DNA of 64,000 nucleotides. It comes from Euonymus europaeus (Eukaryota; Streptophyta; Magnoliopsida; Celastrales; Celastraceae). The notes under the pieces were generated by a model. It made no database searches. It was not told where the DNA came from and was given only the letters and a program-made list of their open reading frames with translations. How positions within the stretch are numbered: the stretch's first letter is position 1; each line of letters starts with the position of its first letter. Both the position numbers and the translations under genes were made by a program. The stretch spans positions 9,563,001-9,627,000 of the forward strand of contig OY756972.1 of NCBI GenBank assembly GCA_963580455.1, read 5' to 3'. Positions 36,241 through 48,120 of the stretch are shown here, in pieces.

Positions 36241-38990
36241 CCAACTTTCTATGACAAATGGACAAAACCGTTAAAAGCTCCTCCATAGAGAGAGTTGAGC
36301 AACTTCGGACCGTCAAAAGTTGCTCGGGATAGACATTTTATTGTTCTTCTATGTCAAATTTTCCGAATATAAGCTTCGTAGATTATTTCGATGCCGAAAC
36401 ACCAACTTTCTATGACAAATGGACAAAAGTGTTAAAAGCTCCTCCATAGGGAGAGTTGAGCAACTTCGGACCATCAAAGTTGCTCGGGATGGACATTTTA
36501 TTGTTCTTCTATGTCAAATTTTCTGTGTATAAGCTTCATAGATTATTTCGATGCCAAAAGACAAACTTTCTATGACAAATGGAAAAAAAGGTTAAAAGCT
36601 CCTCCATAGAGAGAGTTGAGCAACTTCGGACCATCAAAGTTGCTCGGGTTGGACATTTTATTGTTCTTCTATGTCAAATTTGAAGAGTATAAGCTTCGTA
36701 GATTATTTTGATGCCAAAATACCAACTTTCTATGACAAATGGAGAAAACCGTTAAAAGCTTCTCCATAGAGAGAGTTGAGCAACTTCGGACCATCAAAGT
36801 TGCTCGGGATGGACATTTTATTGTTCTTATATGTCAAATATTAAGAGTATAAGCTTCGTAGATTATTTCGATGCCAAAACACCAACTTTCTATGACAAAT
36901 GGACAAAACCGTTAAAAGCTCCTCCATAGAGAGAGTTGAGCAACTTCGGACCATCAAAAGCTGCTCGGGATAGACATTTTATTGTTCTTCTATGTCAAAT
37001 TTTCTGAATATAAGCTTCGTAGATTATTTCGATGCCAAAACACCAACTTTCTATGACAAATGGACAAAACCGTTAAAAGCTCCTCCATAGAGAGAGTTGA
37101 ACAACTTCGGACCATCAAAGTTGCTCGGGATGGACATTTTATTGTTCTTCTATGTCAAATTCTCTGAGTATAAGCTTCATAGATTATTTCGATGCCAAAA
37201 GGCAAACTTTCTATGACAAATGGACAAAAGTGTTAAAAGCTCCTCCATAGAGAGAGTTGAGCAACTTCGGACCATCGAAGTTGCTCGGTGTACAATTTTT
37301 ATTGTTCTTATATGTCAAATTTTAAGAATATAAGCCTCGTAGATTATTTCGATGACAAATCACCAAATTTCTATGACAAATGGACAAAACCGTTAAAAGC
37401 TTCTCCATAGAGAGAGTTGAGCAACTTCGGACCATCAAAATTGCTCGGGATAAACATTTTATTGTTCTTTTATGTCAAATTTTCTGAATATAAGCTTCGT
37501 AGATTATTTCGATGCCAAAACACCAACTTTCTATGACAAATGGACGAAACCGTTAAAAGCTCCTCTATAGAGAGAGTTGAGCAACTTCGGACCATCAAAG
37601 TTGCTCGGTGTACAATTTTTATTGTTCTTATATGTCAAATTTTAAGAGTATAAGCTTCGTAGATTATTTCGATGCCAAAACACCAACTTTCTATGACAAA
37701 TGGACAAAACCGTTAAAAGCTCCTCCATAGAGAGAGTTGAACAACTTCGGACCATCAAAGTTGCTTGGGATGGACATTTTATTGTTCTTCTATGTCAAAT
37801 TTTCTGAGTATATGCTTCATAGATTATTTCGATGCCAAAAGACAAACTTTGTATGACAAATGGACAAAATCGTTAAAAGCTCCTCCATAGAGAGAGTTGA
37901 GCAACTTCGGACCATCAAAGTTGCTCGGTTTACACTTTTTATTGTTTTTATATGTCAAATTTTCTGAATATAAGCTTCGTAGATTATTTCGATGCCAAAA
38001 CACCAACTTTCTATGACGAATGGACAAAACCGTTAAAAGCTCCTCCATAGAGAGAGTTGAGCAACTTCGGACTATAAAAGTTGCTCGGTGTACAATTTTT
38101 ATTGTTCTTATATGTCAAATTTAAGAGTATAAGCTTCGTAGATTATTTCGATGCCAAAACACCAACTTTCTATGACAAATGGAGAAAACCGTTAAAAGCT
38201 CCTCCATAGAGAGAGTTGAGCAACTTCGGACCATCAAAGTTGCTCGGGATGGACATTTTATTGTTGTACTATGTCAAAGTTTCGGAATATAAGCTTCGTA
38301 GATTATTTCGATGCCAAAACACCAACTTTCTATGACAAATGGACAAAAGTGTTAAAAGCTCCTCCATAGACAGAGTTGAGCAACTTCGGACCATCAAAGT
38401 TGCTCGGGATGGACATTTTATTGTTCTTCTATGTCAAATTTTCTGAGTATAAGCTTTATAGATTATTTCGATGCCAAAACACCAACTTTCTATGACAAAT
38501 GGACAAAACCGTTAAAAGCTCATCTATAGAGAGAGTTGAGCAGGTTCGGACAACTAAAGTTTCTCGGAGTATACTTTTTACTATTCTTCCATATCAAATT
38601 TTACGAGTATAGGCTTGCTAGATTATTTCCATACCAAACACCAACTTTCTATGACAAATGGACGAAACCGTTATAAGCTCCTCCATAGAGAGAGTTGAGC
38701 AACTACGGACTATCAAAGTTGCCTTGGATAGACTTTTTATTGTACTTCTATGTCAAATTTTACGAGTATAGGCTTCCTACATTATTTCGATGCCGAAACA
38801 CCCACTTTCTATGACAAATGGACAAAACCGTTAAAAGCCCCTCCATAGAGAGAGTTGAGCAACTTCGGACCATCAAAGTTGCTCGGTGTATAATTTTTAT
38901 TGTTCTTATATGTCAAATTTTAAGAGTATAAGCTTCGTAGATTATTTCGATACCAAAACACCAACTTTCGATGACAAATGAACGAAACCG
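36240..38990 (+). repeat. Segmental duplication, copy 2 (offset 3,361 then 3,520 bp)
   Basis: The second copy of the 32.9-35.5-kb segment. Compared with copy 1 it has an additional monomer at about 38,340-38,500 (aaaagtgttaaaagctcc, then gagtataagctttatag), which changes the offset from 3,361 to 3,520 bp. It also has scattered single-base changes, such as a one-base loss in tcaaatttaagagtataag near 38,117. Confidence 0.85.
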
Positions 38991-39760
38991 TTAAAAGTCC
39001 CTCCATAGAGAGAGTTGAGCAACTTCGGACTATCAAAAGTTGCTCGGGATAGACATTTTATTGTTCTTCTATGTCAAATTTTCTGAATATAAGCTTCGTA
39101 GATTATTTCGATGCCAAAACACCAACTTTCTATGACAAATGGACAAAACCGTTAAAAGCTCCTCCATAGAGAGAGTTGAAGAACTTCGGACCATCAAAGT
39201 TGCTCGGGATGGACATTTTATTGTTCTTCTATGTCAAATTTTCTGAGTATAAGCTTCATAGATTATTTCGATGCCAAAAGACAAACTTTGTATGACAAAT
39301 GGACAAAATCGTTAAAAGCTCCTCCATAGAGAGAGTTGAGCAGCTTCAGACCATCAAAAGTTGCTCGGGATAGACATTTTATTGTTCTTCTATGTCAAAT
39401 TTTCTGAATATAAGCTTCGTAGATTATTTCGATGCCAAAACACCAACTTTCTATGACAAATGGACAAAACCGTTAAAAGCTCCTCCATAGAGAGAGTTGA
39501 ACAACTTCGGACCATCAAAGTTGCTCGGGATGGACATTTTATTGTTCTTCTATGTCAAATTTTCTGAGTATAAGCTTAATAGATTATTTTGATGCCAAAA
39601 GACAACCTTTCTATGACAAATGGACAAAATCGTTAAAAGCTCCTCCATAGAGAGAGTTGAGCAACTTCGGACTATCAAAGTTGCTCGGTGTACACTTTTT
39701 ATTGTTCTTATATATCAAATTTTCTGAATACAAGCTTCGTAGATTATTTCGATGCCAAAA
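38990..39760 (+). repeat. C-type satellite monomers, unordered stretch
   Basis: About five C-type monomers (ctgaatataagcttcg, ctgagtataagcttcat and ccaaaagacaaac forms) between two duplicated blocks. No repeat period longer than the monomer is clear within the stretch. No gene or insertion is seen. Confidence 0.75.
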
Positions 39761-41880
39761 CACCAACTTTCTATGAAAAATGAACAAAACCGTTAAAAGC
39801 TCCTCCATAGATAGAGTTGAGCAACTTCGGACTATCAAAGTTGCCCGGTGTACAATTTTTATTGTTCTTATATGTCAAATTTTAAGAGTGTAAGCTTCGT
39901 AGATTATTTCGATGCCAAAACACCAACTTTCTATGACAAATGGACAAAACCGTTAAAAGCTTATCCATAGAGAGAGTTGAGCAACTTCGGACCATCAAAG
40001 TTGCTCGTTGTACAATTTTTATTGTTCTTATATGTCAAATTTTAAGAGTATAAGCTTCGTAGATTATTTCGATGCCAAAACACCAACTTTCTATGACAAA
40101 TGGACAAAACCGTTAAAAGCTCCTCCATAGAGAGAGTTGAGCAACTTCGGACCGTCAAAAGTTGCTCGGGATAGACATTTTATTGTTCTTCTATGTCAAA
40201 TTTTCTGAATATAAGCTTCGAAGATTATTTTGATGCCAAAACACCAACTTTCTATGACAAATGGACAAAACCGTTAAAAGCTCCTCCATAGAGAGAGTTG
40301 AGCAACTTCGGACCATCAAAGTTTCTCGGGATAGACATTTTATTATTCTTCTATGTCAAATTTTTTGAGTATAAGCTTCATAGATTATTTCGAAGCCAAA
40401 ACACCAATTTTCTAAGACAAAATGATAAAACCGTTAAAAGATCCTCCATAGAGAGAGTTGAGCAAATTCGGACAATCAAAGTTGCTCGGTGTACAATTTT
40501 TATTGTTCTTATATGTCAAATTTTAAGAGTATAAGCTTCGTAGATAATTTCGATGCCAAAACACCAACTTTCTATGACAAATGGACAAAACCGTTAAAAG
40601 CTCCTCCATAGAGAGAGTTGAGCAACTTCGGACCATCAAAGTTGCTCGGTGTACACTTTTTACAGTTTTTATATGTCAAATTTTATGACTATAAGCTTCT
40701 TAGACTATTTCGATGCCAAAACACCAACTTTCTATGACAAATGGACAAAACCGTTAAAAGCTCCTCCATAGAGAGAGTTGAGCAACTTCGGACCATCAAA
40801 GTTGCTCGGTGTACACTTTTTACTGTTTTTATATGTCAAATTTTATGACTATAAGCTTCCTAGACTATTTCGATGCCAAAACACCAACTTTCAATGAAAA
40901 ATGAACAAAACCGTTAAAAGCTCCTCCATAGAGAGAGTTGAGCAACTTCGGACTATCAAAGTTTCCCGGTGTACAATTTTCATTGTTCTTATATGTCAAA
41001 TTTTAAGAGTATAAGCTTCGTAGATTATTTCGATGCCAAAACACCAACTTTCTATGAGAAATGGACAAAACCGTTAAAAGCTCCTCCATAGAGAGAGTTG
41101 AGCAACTTCGGACCATCAAAGTTGCTCGGTGTACAATTTTTATTGTTCTTATATGTCAAATTTTAAGAGTATAAGCTTCGTAGATTATTTCGATGCAAAA
41201 ACACCAACTTTCTATGACAAATGGACAAAACCGTTAAAAGCTCCTCCATAGAGAGAGTTGAGCAACTTCGGACCGTCAAAAGTTGCTCGGGATAGACATT
41301 TTATTGTTCTTCTATGTCAAATTTTCTGAATATAAGCTTCGTAGATTATTTTGATGCCAAAACACCAACTTTCTATGACAAATGGACAAAACCGTTAAAA
41401 GCTCCTCCATAGAGAGAGTTGAGCAACTTCGGACCATCAAAGTTTCTCGGGATAGATATTTTATTGTTCTTCTATGTCAAATTTTTTGAGTATAAGCTTC
41501 ATAGATTATTTCGAAGCCAAAACACCAATTTTCTAAGACAAAATGATAAAACCGTTAAAAGATCCTTCATAGAGAGAGTTGAGCAAATTCGGACAATCAA
41601 AGTTGCTCGGTGTACTATTTTTATTGTTCTTATATGTCAAATTTTAAGAGTATAAGCTTCGTAGATAATTTCGATGCCAAAACACCAACTTTCTATGACA
41701 AATGGACAAAACCGTTAAAAGCTCGTCCATAGAGAGAGTTGAGCAACTTCGGACCATCAAAGTTGCTCGGTGTACACTTTTTACTGTTTTTATATGTCAA
41801 ATTTTATGACTATAAGCTTCTTAGACTATTTCGATGCCAAAACACCAACTTTCTATGACAAATGGACAAAACCGTTAAAA
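39760..41880 (+). repeat. Higher-order repeat, 7 monomers, period 1,121 bp (~1.9 copies)
   Basis: Marks recur with a 1,121-bp offset: atgaaaaatgaacaaaacc (39,773 and 40,894), tttctcgggatag followed by aattttttgagtataag (about 40,321 and 41,442), aattttctaagacaaaatg (40,407 and 41,528), and ttttatgactataagcttc at the end of each copy. The period is 7 x 160 plus 1, the extra base coming from a 161-bp caaaagttgctcggg monomer. Confidence 0.85.
40601..40760 (+). repeat. Representative 160-bp satellite monomer (C-type)
   Basis: One complete unit, shown as a reference. It runs from ctcctccatag to the base before the next ctcctccatag at 40,761, exactly 160 bp. It contains the GAGCAACTT/AAGTTGCTC dyad near its start, a T-rich stretch, tatgtcaaatttta, a HindIII site at 40,693-40,698, gatgccaaaacacc, and tatgacaaatggac near its end. 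Because 160 is not a multiple of 3, any reading frame shifts at each monomer boundary, so the unit cannot encode a repeated protein. Confidence 0.95.
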
Positions 41881-44800
41881 GCTACTCCATAGAGAGAGTT
41901 GAGCAACTTCCGACCATCAAAGTTTCTCGGAGTATACTTTTTACTATTCTTCCATATTAAATTTTACGAGTATAGGCTTGCTAGATTATTTCCATACCAA
42001 ACACCAACTTTCTATGACAAATGGACGAAACCGTTAAAAGCACCTCCATGGAGAGAGTTGAGCAACTTCGGACTATCAAAGTTGCCTTGGATAGACTTTT
42101 TATTTTACTTCTATGTCAAATTTTACGAGTATAGGCTTCCTAGATTATTTCGATGCCAAAACACCAACTTTCTATGACAAATGGACAAAACCGTTAAAAG
42201 CTTCTCCATAGAGAGAGTTGAACAACTTCGGACCATCAAAGTTGCTCGGGATGGACATTTTATTGTTCTTCTATGTCAAATTTTCTGAGTATAAGCTTCA
42301 TAGATTATTTCGATGCCAAAAGACAAACTTTGTATGACAAATGGACAAAATCGTTAAAAGCTCCTCCATAGAGAGAGTTGAGCAACTTCGGACTATCAAA
42401 TTTGCTCGGTGTACACTTTTTATTGTTTTTATATGTCAAATTTTCTGAATATAAGCTTCGTAGATTATTTCGATGCCAAAACACCAACTTTCTATGACGA
42501 ATGGACAAAACCGTTAAAAACTCCTCCATGAGAGAGTTGAGCAACTTCGGACAATAAAAGTTGCTCGGTGTACAATTTTTATTGTTCTTATATGTCAAAT
42601 TTTAAGAGTATAAGCTTCGTAGATTATTTCGATGCCAAAACACGAACTTTCTATGACAAATGGAGAAAACCGTTAAAAGCTCCTCCATAGAGAGAGTTGA
42701 GCAACTTCGGACCATCAAAGTTGCTCGGGATGGACATTTTATTGTTCTTCTATGTCAAAGTTTCTGAATATAAGCTTCGTAGATTATTTCGATCCCAAAA
42801 CACCAACTTTCTATGACAAATGGACAAAAGTGTTAAAAGCTCCTCCATAGACAGAGTTGAGCAACTTCGGACCATCAAAGTTGCTCGGGATGGACATTTT
42901 ATTGTTCTTCTATGTCAAATTTTCTGAGTATAAGCTTCATAGATTATTTCGATGCCAAAAGACAAACTTTGTATGACAAATGGACAAAATCGTTAAAAGC
43001 TCCTCCATAGAGAGAGTTGAGCAACTTCGGACCATCAAAGTTGCTCGGTGTACGCTTTTTATTGTTCTTATATGTCAAATTTTCTGAATATAAGCTTCGT
43101 AGATTATTTTGATGCCAAAACACCAACTTTCTATGACAAATGGACAAAACCGTTAAAAGCTCCTCCATAGAGAGAGTTGAGCAACTTCGGACCATCAAAG
43201 TTGCTCGGGATGGACATTTTATTGTTCTTCTATGTCAAATTTTTTGAGTATAAGCTTCATAGATTATTTTGATGCCAAAAGACAAACTTTCTATGACAAA
43301 TGGAAAAAATCGTTAAAAGCTCCTCCATAGAGAGAGTTGAGCAACTTCGGACTATCAAAGTTGCTCGGTGTACACTTTTTATTGTTCTTATATGTCAAAT
43401 TTTCTGAATATAAGCTTCGTAGATTATTTCGATGCCAAAACACCAACTTTCTATGACAAATGAACAAAACCGTTAAAAGCTCCTCCATAGAGAGAGTTGA
43501 GCAACTTCGGACAATCAAAGTTGCCCGGTGTACAATTTTTATTGTTCTTATATGTCAAATTTTAAGAGTATAAGCTTCGTAGATAATTTCGATGCCAAAA
43601 CACCAACTTTCTATGACAAATGGACAAAACCGTTAAAAGCTCCTCCATAGAGAGAGTTGAGCAACTTCGGACCATCAAAGTTGCTCGGTGTACACTTTTT
43701 ACTGTTTTTATATGTCAAATTTTATGACTATATGCTTCTTAGACTATTTCGATGCCAAAACACCAACTTTCTATGACAAATGGACAAAACCGTTAAAAGC
43801 TACTCCATAGAGAGAGTTGAGCAACTTCCGACCATCAAAGTTTCTCGGAGTATACTTTTTACTATTCTTCCATATCAAATTTTACGAGTATAGGCTTGCT
43901 AGATTATTTCCATACCAAACCCCAACTTTCTATGACAAATGGACGAAACCGTTAAAAGCACCTCTATAGAGAGAGTTGAGCAACTTCGGACTATCAAAGT
44001 TGCCTTGGATAGACTTTTTATTGTACTTCTATGTCAAATCTTACGAGTATAGGCTTCCTAGATTATTTCGATGCCAAAACACCAACTTTCTATGACAAAT
44101 GGACAAAACCGTTAAAAGCTCCTCCATAGAGAGAGTTGAACAACTTCGGACCATCAAAGTTGCTCGGGATGGACATTTTATTGTTCTTCTATGTCAAATT
44201 TTCTAAGTATAAGCTTCATAGATTATTTCGATGCCAAAAGACAAACTTTGTATGACAAATGTACAAAATCGTTAAAAGCTCCTCCATAGAGAGAGTTGAG
44301 CAACTTCAGACTATCAAAGTTGCTCGGTGTACACTTTTTATTGTTTTTATATGTCAAATTTTCTGAATATAAGCTTCGTAGATTATTTCGATGCCAAAAC
44401 ACCAACTTTCTATGACGAATGGACAAAACCGTTAAAAACTCCTCCATGAGAGAGTTGAGCAACTTCGGACAATAAAAGTTGCTCGGTGTACAATTTTTAT
44501 TGTTCTTATATGTCAAATTTTAAGAGTATAAGCTTCGTAGATTATTTCGATGCCAAAACACGAACTTTCTATGACAAATGGAGAAAACCGTTAAAAGCTC
44601 CTCCATAGAGAGTGTTGAGCAACTTCGGACCATCAAAGTTGCTCGGGATGGACATTTTATTGTTCTTCTATGTCAAAGTTTTTGAATATAAGCTTCGTAG
44701 ATTATTTCGATCCCAAAACACCAACTTTCTATGACAAATGGACAAAAGTGTTAAAAGCTACTCCATAGACAGAGTTGAGCAACTTCGGACCATCAAAGTT

Positions 44801-45500
44801 GCTCGGGATGGACATTTTATTGTTCTTCTATGTCAAATTTTCTGAGTATAAGCTTCATAGATTATTTCGATGCCAAAAGACAAACTTTGTATGACAAATG
44901 GACAAAATCGTTAAAAGCTCCTCCATAGAGAGAGTTGAGCAACTTCGGACCATCAAAGTTGCTCGGTGTACGCTTTTTATTGTTCTTATATGTCAAATTT
45001 TCTGAATATAAGCTTCGTAGATTATTTTGATGCCAAAACACCAACTTTCTATGACAAATGGACAAAACCGTTAAAAGCTCCTCCATAGAGAGAGTTGAGC
45101 AACTTCGGACCATCAAAGTTGCTCGGGATGGACATTTTATTGTTCTTCTATGTCAAATTTTCTGAGTATAAGCTTCATAGATTATTTTGATGCCAAAAGA
45201 CAAACTTTCTATGACAAATGGACAAAATCGTTAAAAGCTCCTCCATAGAGAGAGTTGAGCAACTTCGGACTATCAAAGTTGCTCGGTGTACACTTTTTAT
45301 TGTTCTTATATGTCAAATTTTCTGAATATAAGCTTCGTAGATTATTTCGATGCCAAAACACCAACTTTCTATGACAAATGAACAAAACCGTTAAAAGCTC
45401 CTCCATAGAGAGAGTTGAGCAACTTCGGACTATCAAAGTTGCCCGGTGTACAATTTTTATTGTTCTTATATGTCAAATTTTAAGAGTATAAGCTTCGTAG
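41590..45500 (+). repeat. Higher-order repeat, 12 monomers, period 1,918 bp (2 copies)
   Basis: Two successive copies, with marks 1,918 bp apart: agataatttcgatgcc (about 41,665 and 43,583), cttccgaccatcaaagtttc (about 41,907 and 43,825), the two-base-short ctcctccatgagagagttg (about 42,521 and 44,439), gatcccaaaacacc (about 42,791 and 44,709) and gtgtacgctttttattg (about 43,048 and 44,966). Each copy contains a pair of A-type monomers. The period almost equals that of the 1,917-bp HOR at 6.9-15 kb, but the monomers are of a different subfamily. Confidence 0.88.
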
Positions 45501-45880
45501 ATTATTTCGATGCCAAAACACCAACTTTCTATGACAAATGGACAAAACCGTTAAAAGCTCCTCCATAGAGAGAGTTGAGCAACTTCGGACCATCAAAGTT
45601 GCTCGGTGTACAATTTTTATTGTTCTTATATGTCAAATTTTAAGAGTATAAGCTTCGTAGATTATTTCGATGCCAAAACACCAACTTTCTATGAAAAAAG
45701 GACAAAACCGTTAAAAGCTCCTCCATAGAGAGAGTTGAGCAACTTCGGACCATCAAAGTTGCTCGGTGTATAATTTTTATTGTTCTTATATGTCAAATTT
45801 TAAGAGTATAAGCTTCGTAGATTATTTCGATGCCAAAACACCAAATTTCAATGACAAATGGACGAAACCGTTAAAAGTCC
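45500..45880 (+). repeat. C-type satellite monomers linking two HOR blocks
   Basis: Two to three C-type monomers (aagagtataagcttcg form), including one with tatgaaaaaaggacaaaacc that reappears at about 49,533 in an expanded HOR copy. There is no other content. Confidence 0.75.
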
Positions 45881-48120
45881 CTCCATAGAGAGAGTTGAGC
45901 AACTTCGGACCATCAAAAGTTGCTCGGGATAGACATTTTATTGTTCTTCTATGTCAAATTTTCTGAATATAAGCTTCGTAGATTATTTCGATGCCAAAAC
46001 ACCAACTTTCTATGACAAATGGACAAAACCGTTAAAAGCTCCTCCATAGAGAGAGTTGAACAACTTCGGACCATCAAAGTTGCTCGGGATGGACATTTTA
46101 TTGTTCTTCTATGTCAAATTTTCTGAGTATAAGCTTCATAGATTATTTCGATGCCAAAAGACAAACTTTGTATGAAAAATGGACAAAATCGTTAAAAGCT
46201 CCTCCATAGAGAGAGTTGAGCAACTTCGGACCATCAAAGTTGCTCGGTGTACACTTTTTATTTTTTTTATATGTCAAATTTTCTGAATATAAGCTTCGTA
46301 GATTATTTCGATGCCAAAACACCAACTTTCTATGACGAATGGACAAAACCGTTAAAACTTCCTCCATAGAGAGAGTTGAGCAACTTCGGACTATAAAAGT
46401 TGCTCGGTGTACAATTTTTATTGTTCTTATATGTCAAATTTTAAGAGTATAAGCTTCGTAGATTATTTTGATGCCAAAACACCAACTTTCTATGACAAAT
46501 GGAGAAAACCGTTAAAAGCTCCTCCATAGAGAGAGTTGAGCAACTTCGGACCATCAAAGTTGCTCGGGATGGACATTTTATTGTTGTTCTATGTCAAAGT
46601 TTCTTAATATAAGCTTCGTAGATTATTTCGATGCCAAAACACCAACTTTCTATGACAAATGGACAAAAGTGTTAAAAGCTCCTCCATAGACAGAGTTGAG
46701 CAACTTCGGACCATCAAAGTTGCTCGGGATGGACATTTTATTGTTCTTCTACGTCAAATTTTCTGAATATAAGCTTCATAGATTATTTCGATGCCAAAAG
46801 ACAAACTTTCTATGACAAATGGACAAAATCGTTAAAAGCTCCTCCATAGAGAGAGTTGAGCAACTTCGGACCATCAAAGTTGCTCGGTGTACGCTTTTTA
46901 TTGTTCTTATATGTCAAATTTTCTGAATATAAGCTTCGTAGATTATTTTGATGCCAAAACACCAACTTTCTATGACAAATGGACAAAACCGTTAAAAGCT
47001 CCTCCATAGAGAGAATTGAGCAACTTCGGACCATCAAAGTTGCTCGGGATGGACATTTTATTGTTCTTCTATGTCAAATTTTCTGTGTATAAGCTTCATA
47101 GATTATTTTGATGCCAAAAGACAAACTTTCTAAGACAAATGGACAAAATCGTTAAAAGCTCCTCCATAGAGAGAGTGAGCAACTTCGGACTATCAAAGTT
47201 TCTCGGTGTACACTTTTTATTGTTCTTATATGTCAAATTTTCTGAATATAAGCTTCGTAGATTATTTCGATGCCAAAACACCAACTTTCTATGACAAATG
47301 AACAAAACCGTTAAAAGCTCCTCCATAGAGAGAGTTGAGCAACTTCGGACTATCAAAGTTGCCCGGTGTACAATTTTTATTGTTCTTATATGTCAAATTT
47401 TAAGAGTATAAGCTTCGTAGATTATTTCGATGCCAAAACACCAACTTTCTATGACAAATGGACAAAACCGTTAAAAGCTCCTCCATAGAGAGAGTTGAGC
47501 AACTTCGGACCATCAAAGTTGCTCGGTGTACAATTTTTATTGTTCTTATATGTCAAATTTTAAGAGTATAAGCTTCGTAGATTATTTCGATGCCAAAACA
47601 CCAACTTTCGATGACAAATGGACAAAACCGTTAAAAGCTCCTCCATAGAGAGAGTTGAGCAACTTCGGACCGTCAAAAGTTGCTCGGGATAGACATTTTA
47701 TTGTTCTTCTATGTCAAATTTTCTGAATATAAGCTTCGTACATTATTTTGATGCCAAAACACCAACTTTCTATGACAAATGGACAAAACCGTTAAAAGCT
47801 CCTCCATAGAGAGAGTTGAGCAACTTCGGACCATCAAAGTTTCTCGGGATAGACATTTTATTGTTCTTCTATGTCAAATTTTTTGAGTATACGCTTCATA
47901 GATTATTTCGAAGCCAAAACACCAATTTTCTAAGACAAAATGATAAAACCGTTAAAAGATCCTCCATGGAGAGAGTTGAGCAACTTCGGACAATCAAAGT
48001 TGCTCGGTGTACAATTTTTATTGTTCTTATATGTCAAATTTTAAGAGTATAAGCTTCGTAGATAATTTCGATGCCAAAACACCAACTTTCTATGACAAAT
48101 GGACAAAACCGTTAAAAGCT
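45880..48120 (+). repeat. 14-monomer HOR (~2,240 bp), copy 1
   Basis: This copy matches the segment 5,120 bp downstream over most of its length: 46,143 with 51,263, 46,810 with 51,930, and 47,816 with 52,936. Diagnostic marks are the T-run in acactttttatttttttta (about 46,252), accgttaaaacttcctcc (about 46,348), aagtttcttaatataagc (about 46,597), the one-base-short gagagagtgagcaac (about 47,170) and ctaagacaaaatgataaaac (about 47,930). Confidence 0.85.

Noticed and set aside
46252..46275. T-run as a possible RNA polymerase III terminator
   Set aside because: It is a variant of the ordinary T-rich stretch of the monomer, copied with the HOR (also near 51,372 and 53,611). No tRNA-like A and B boxes or other Pol III gene precede it.
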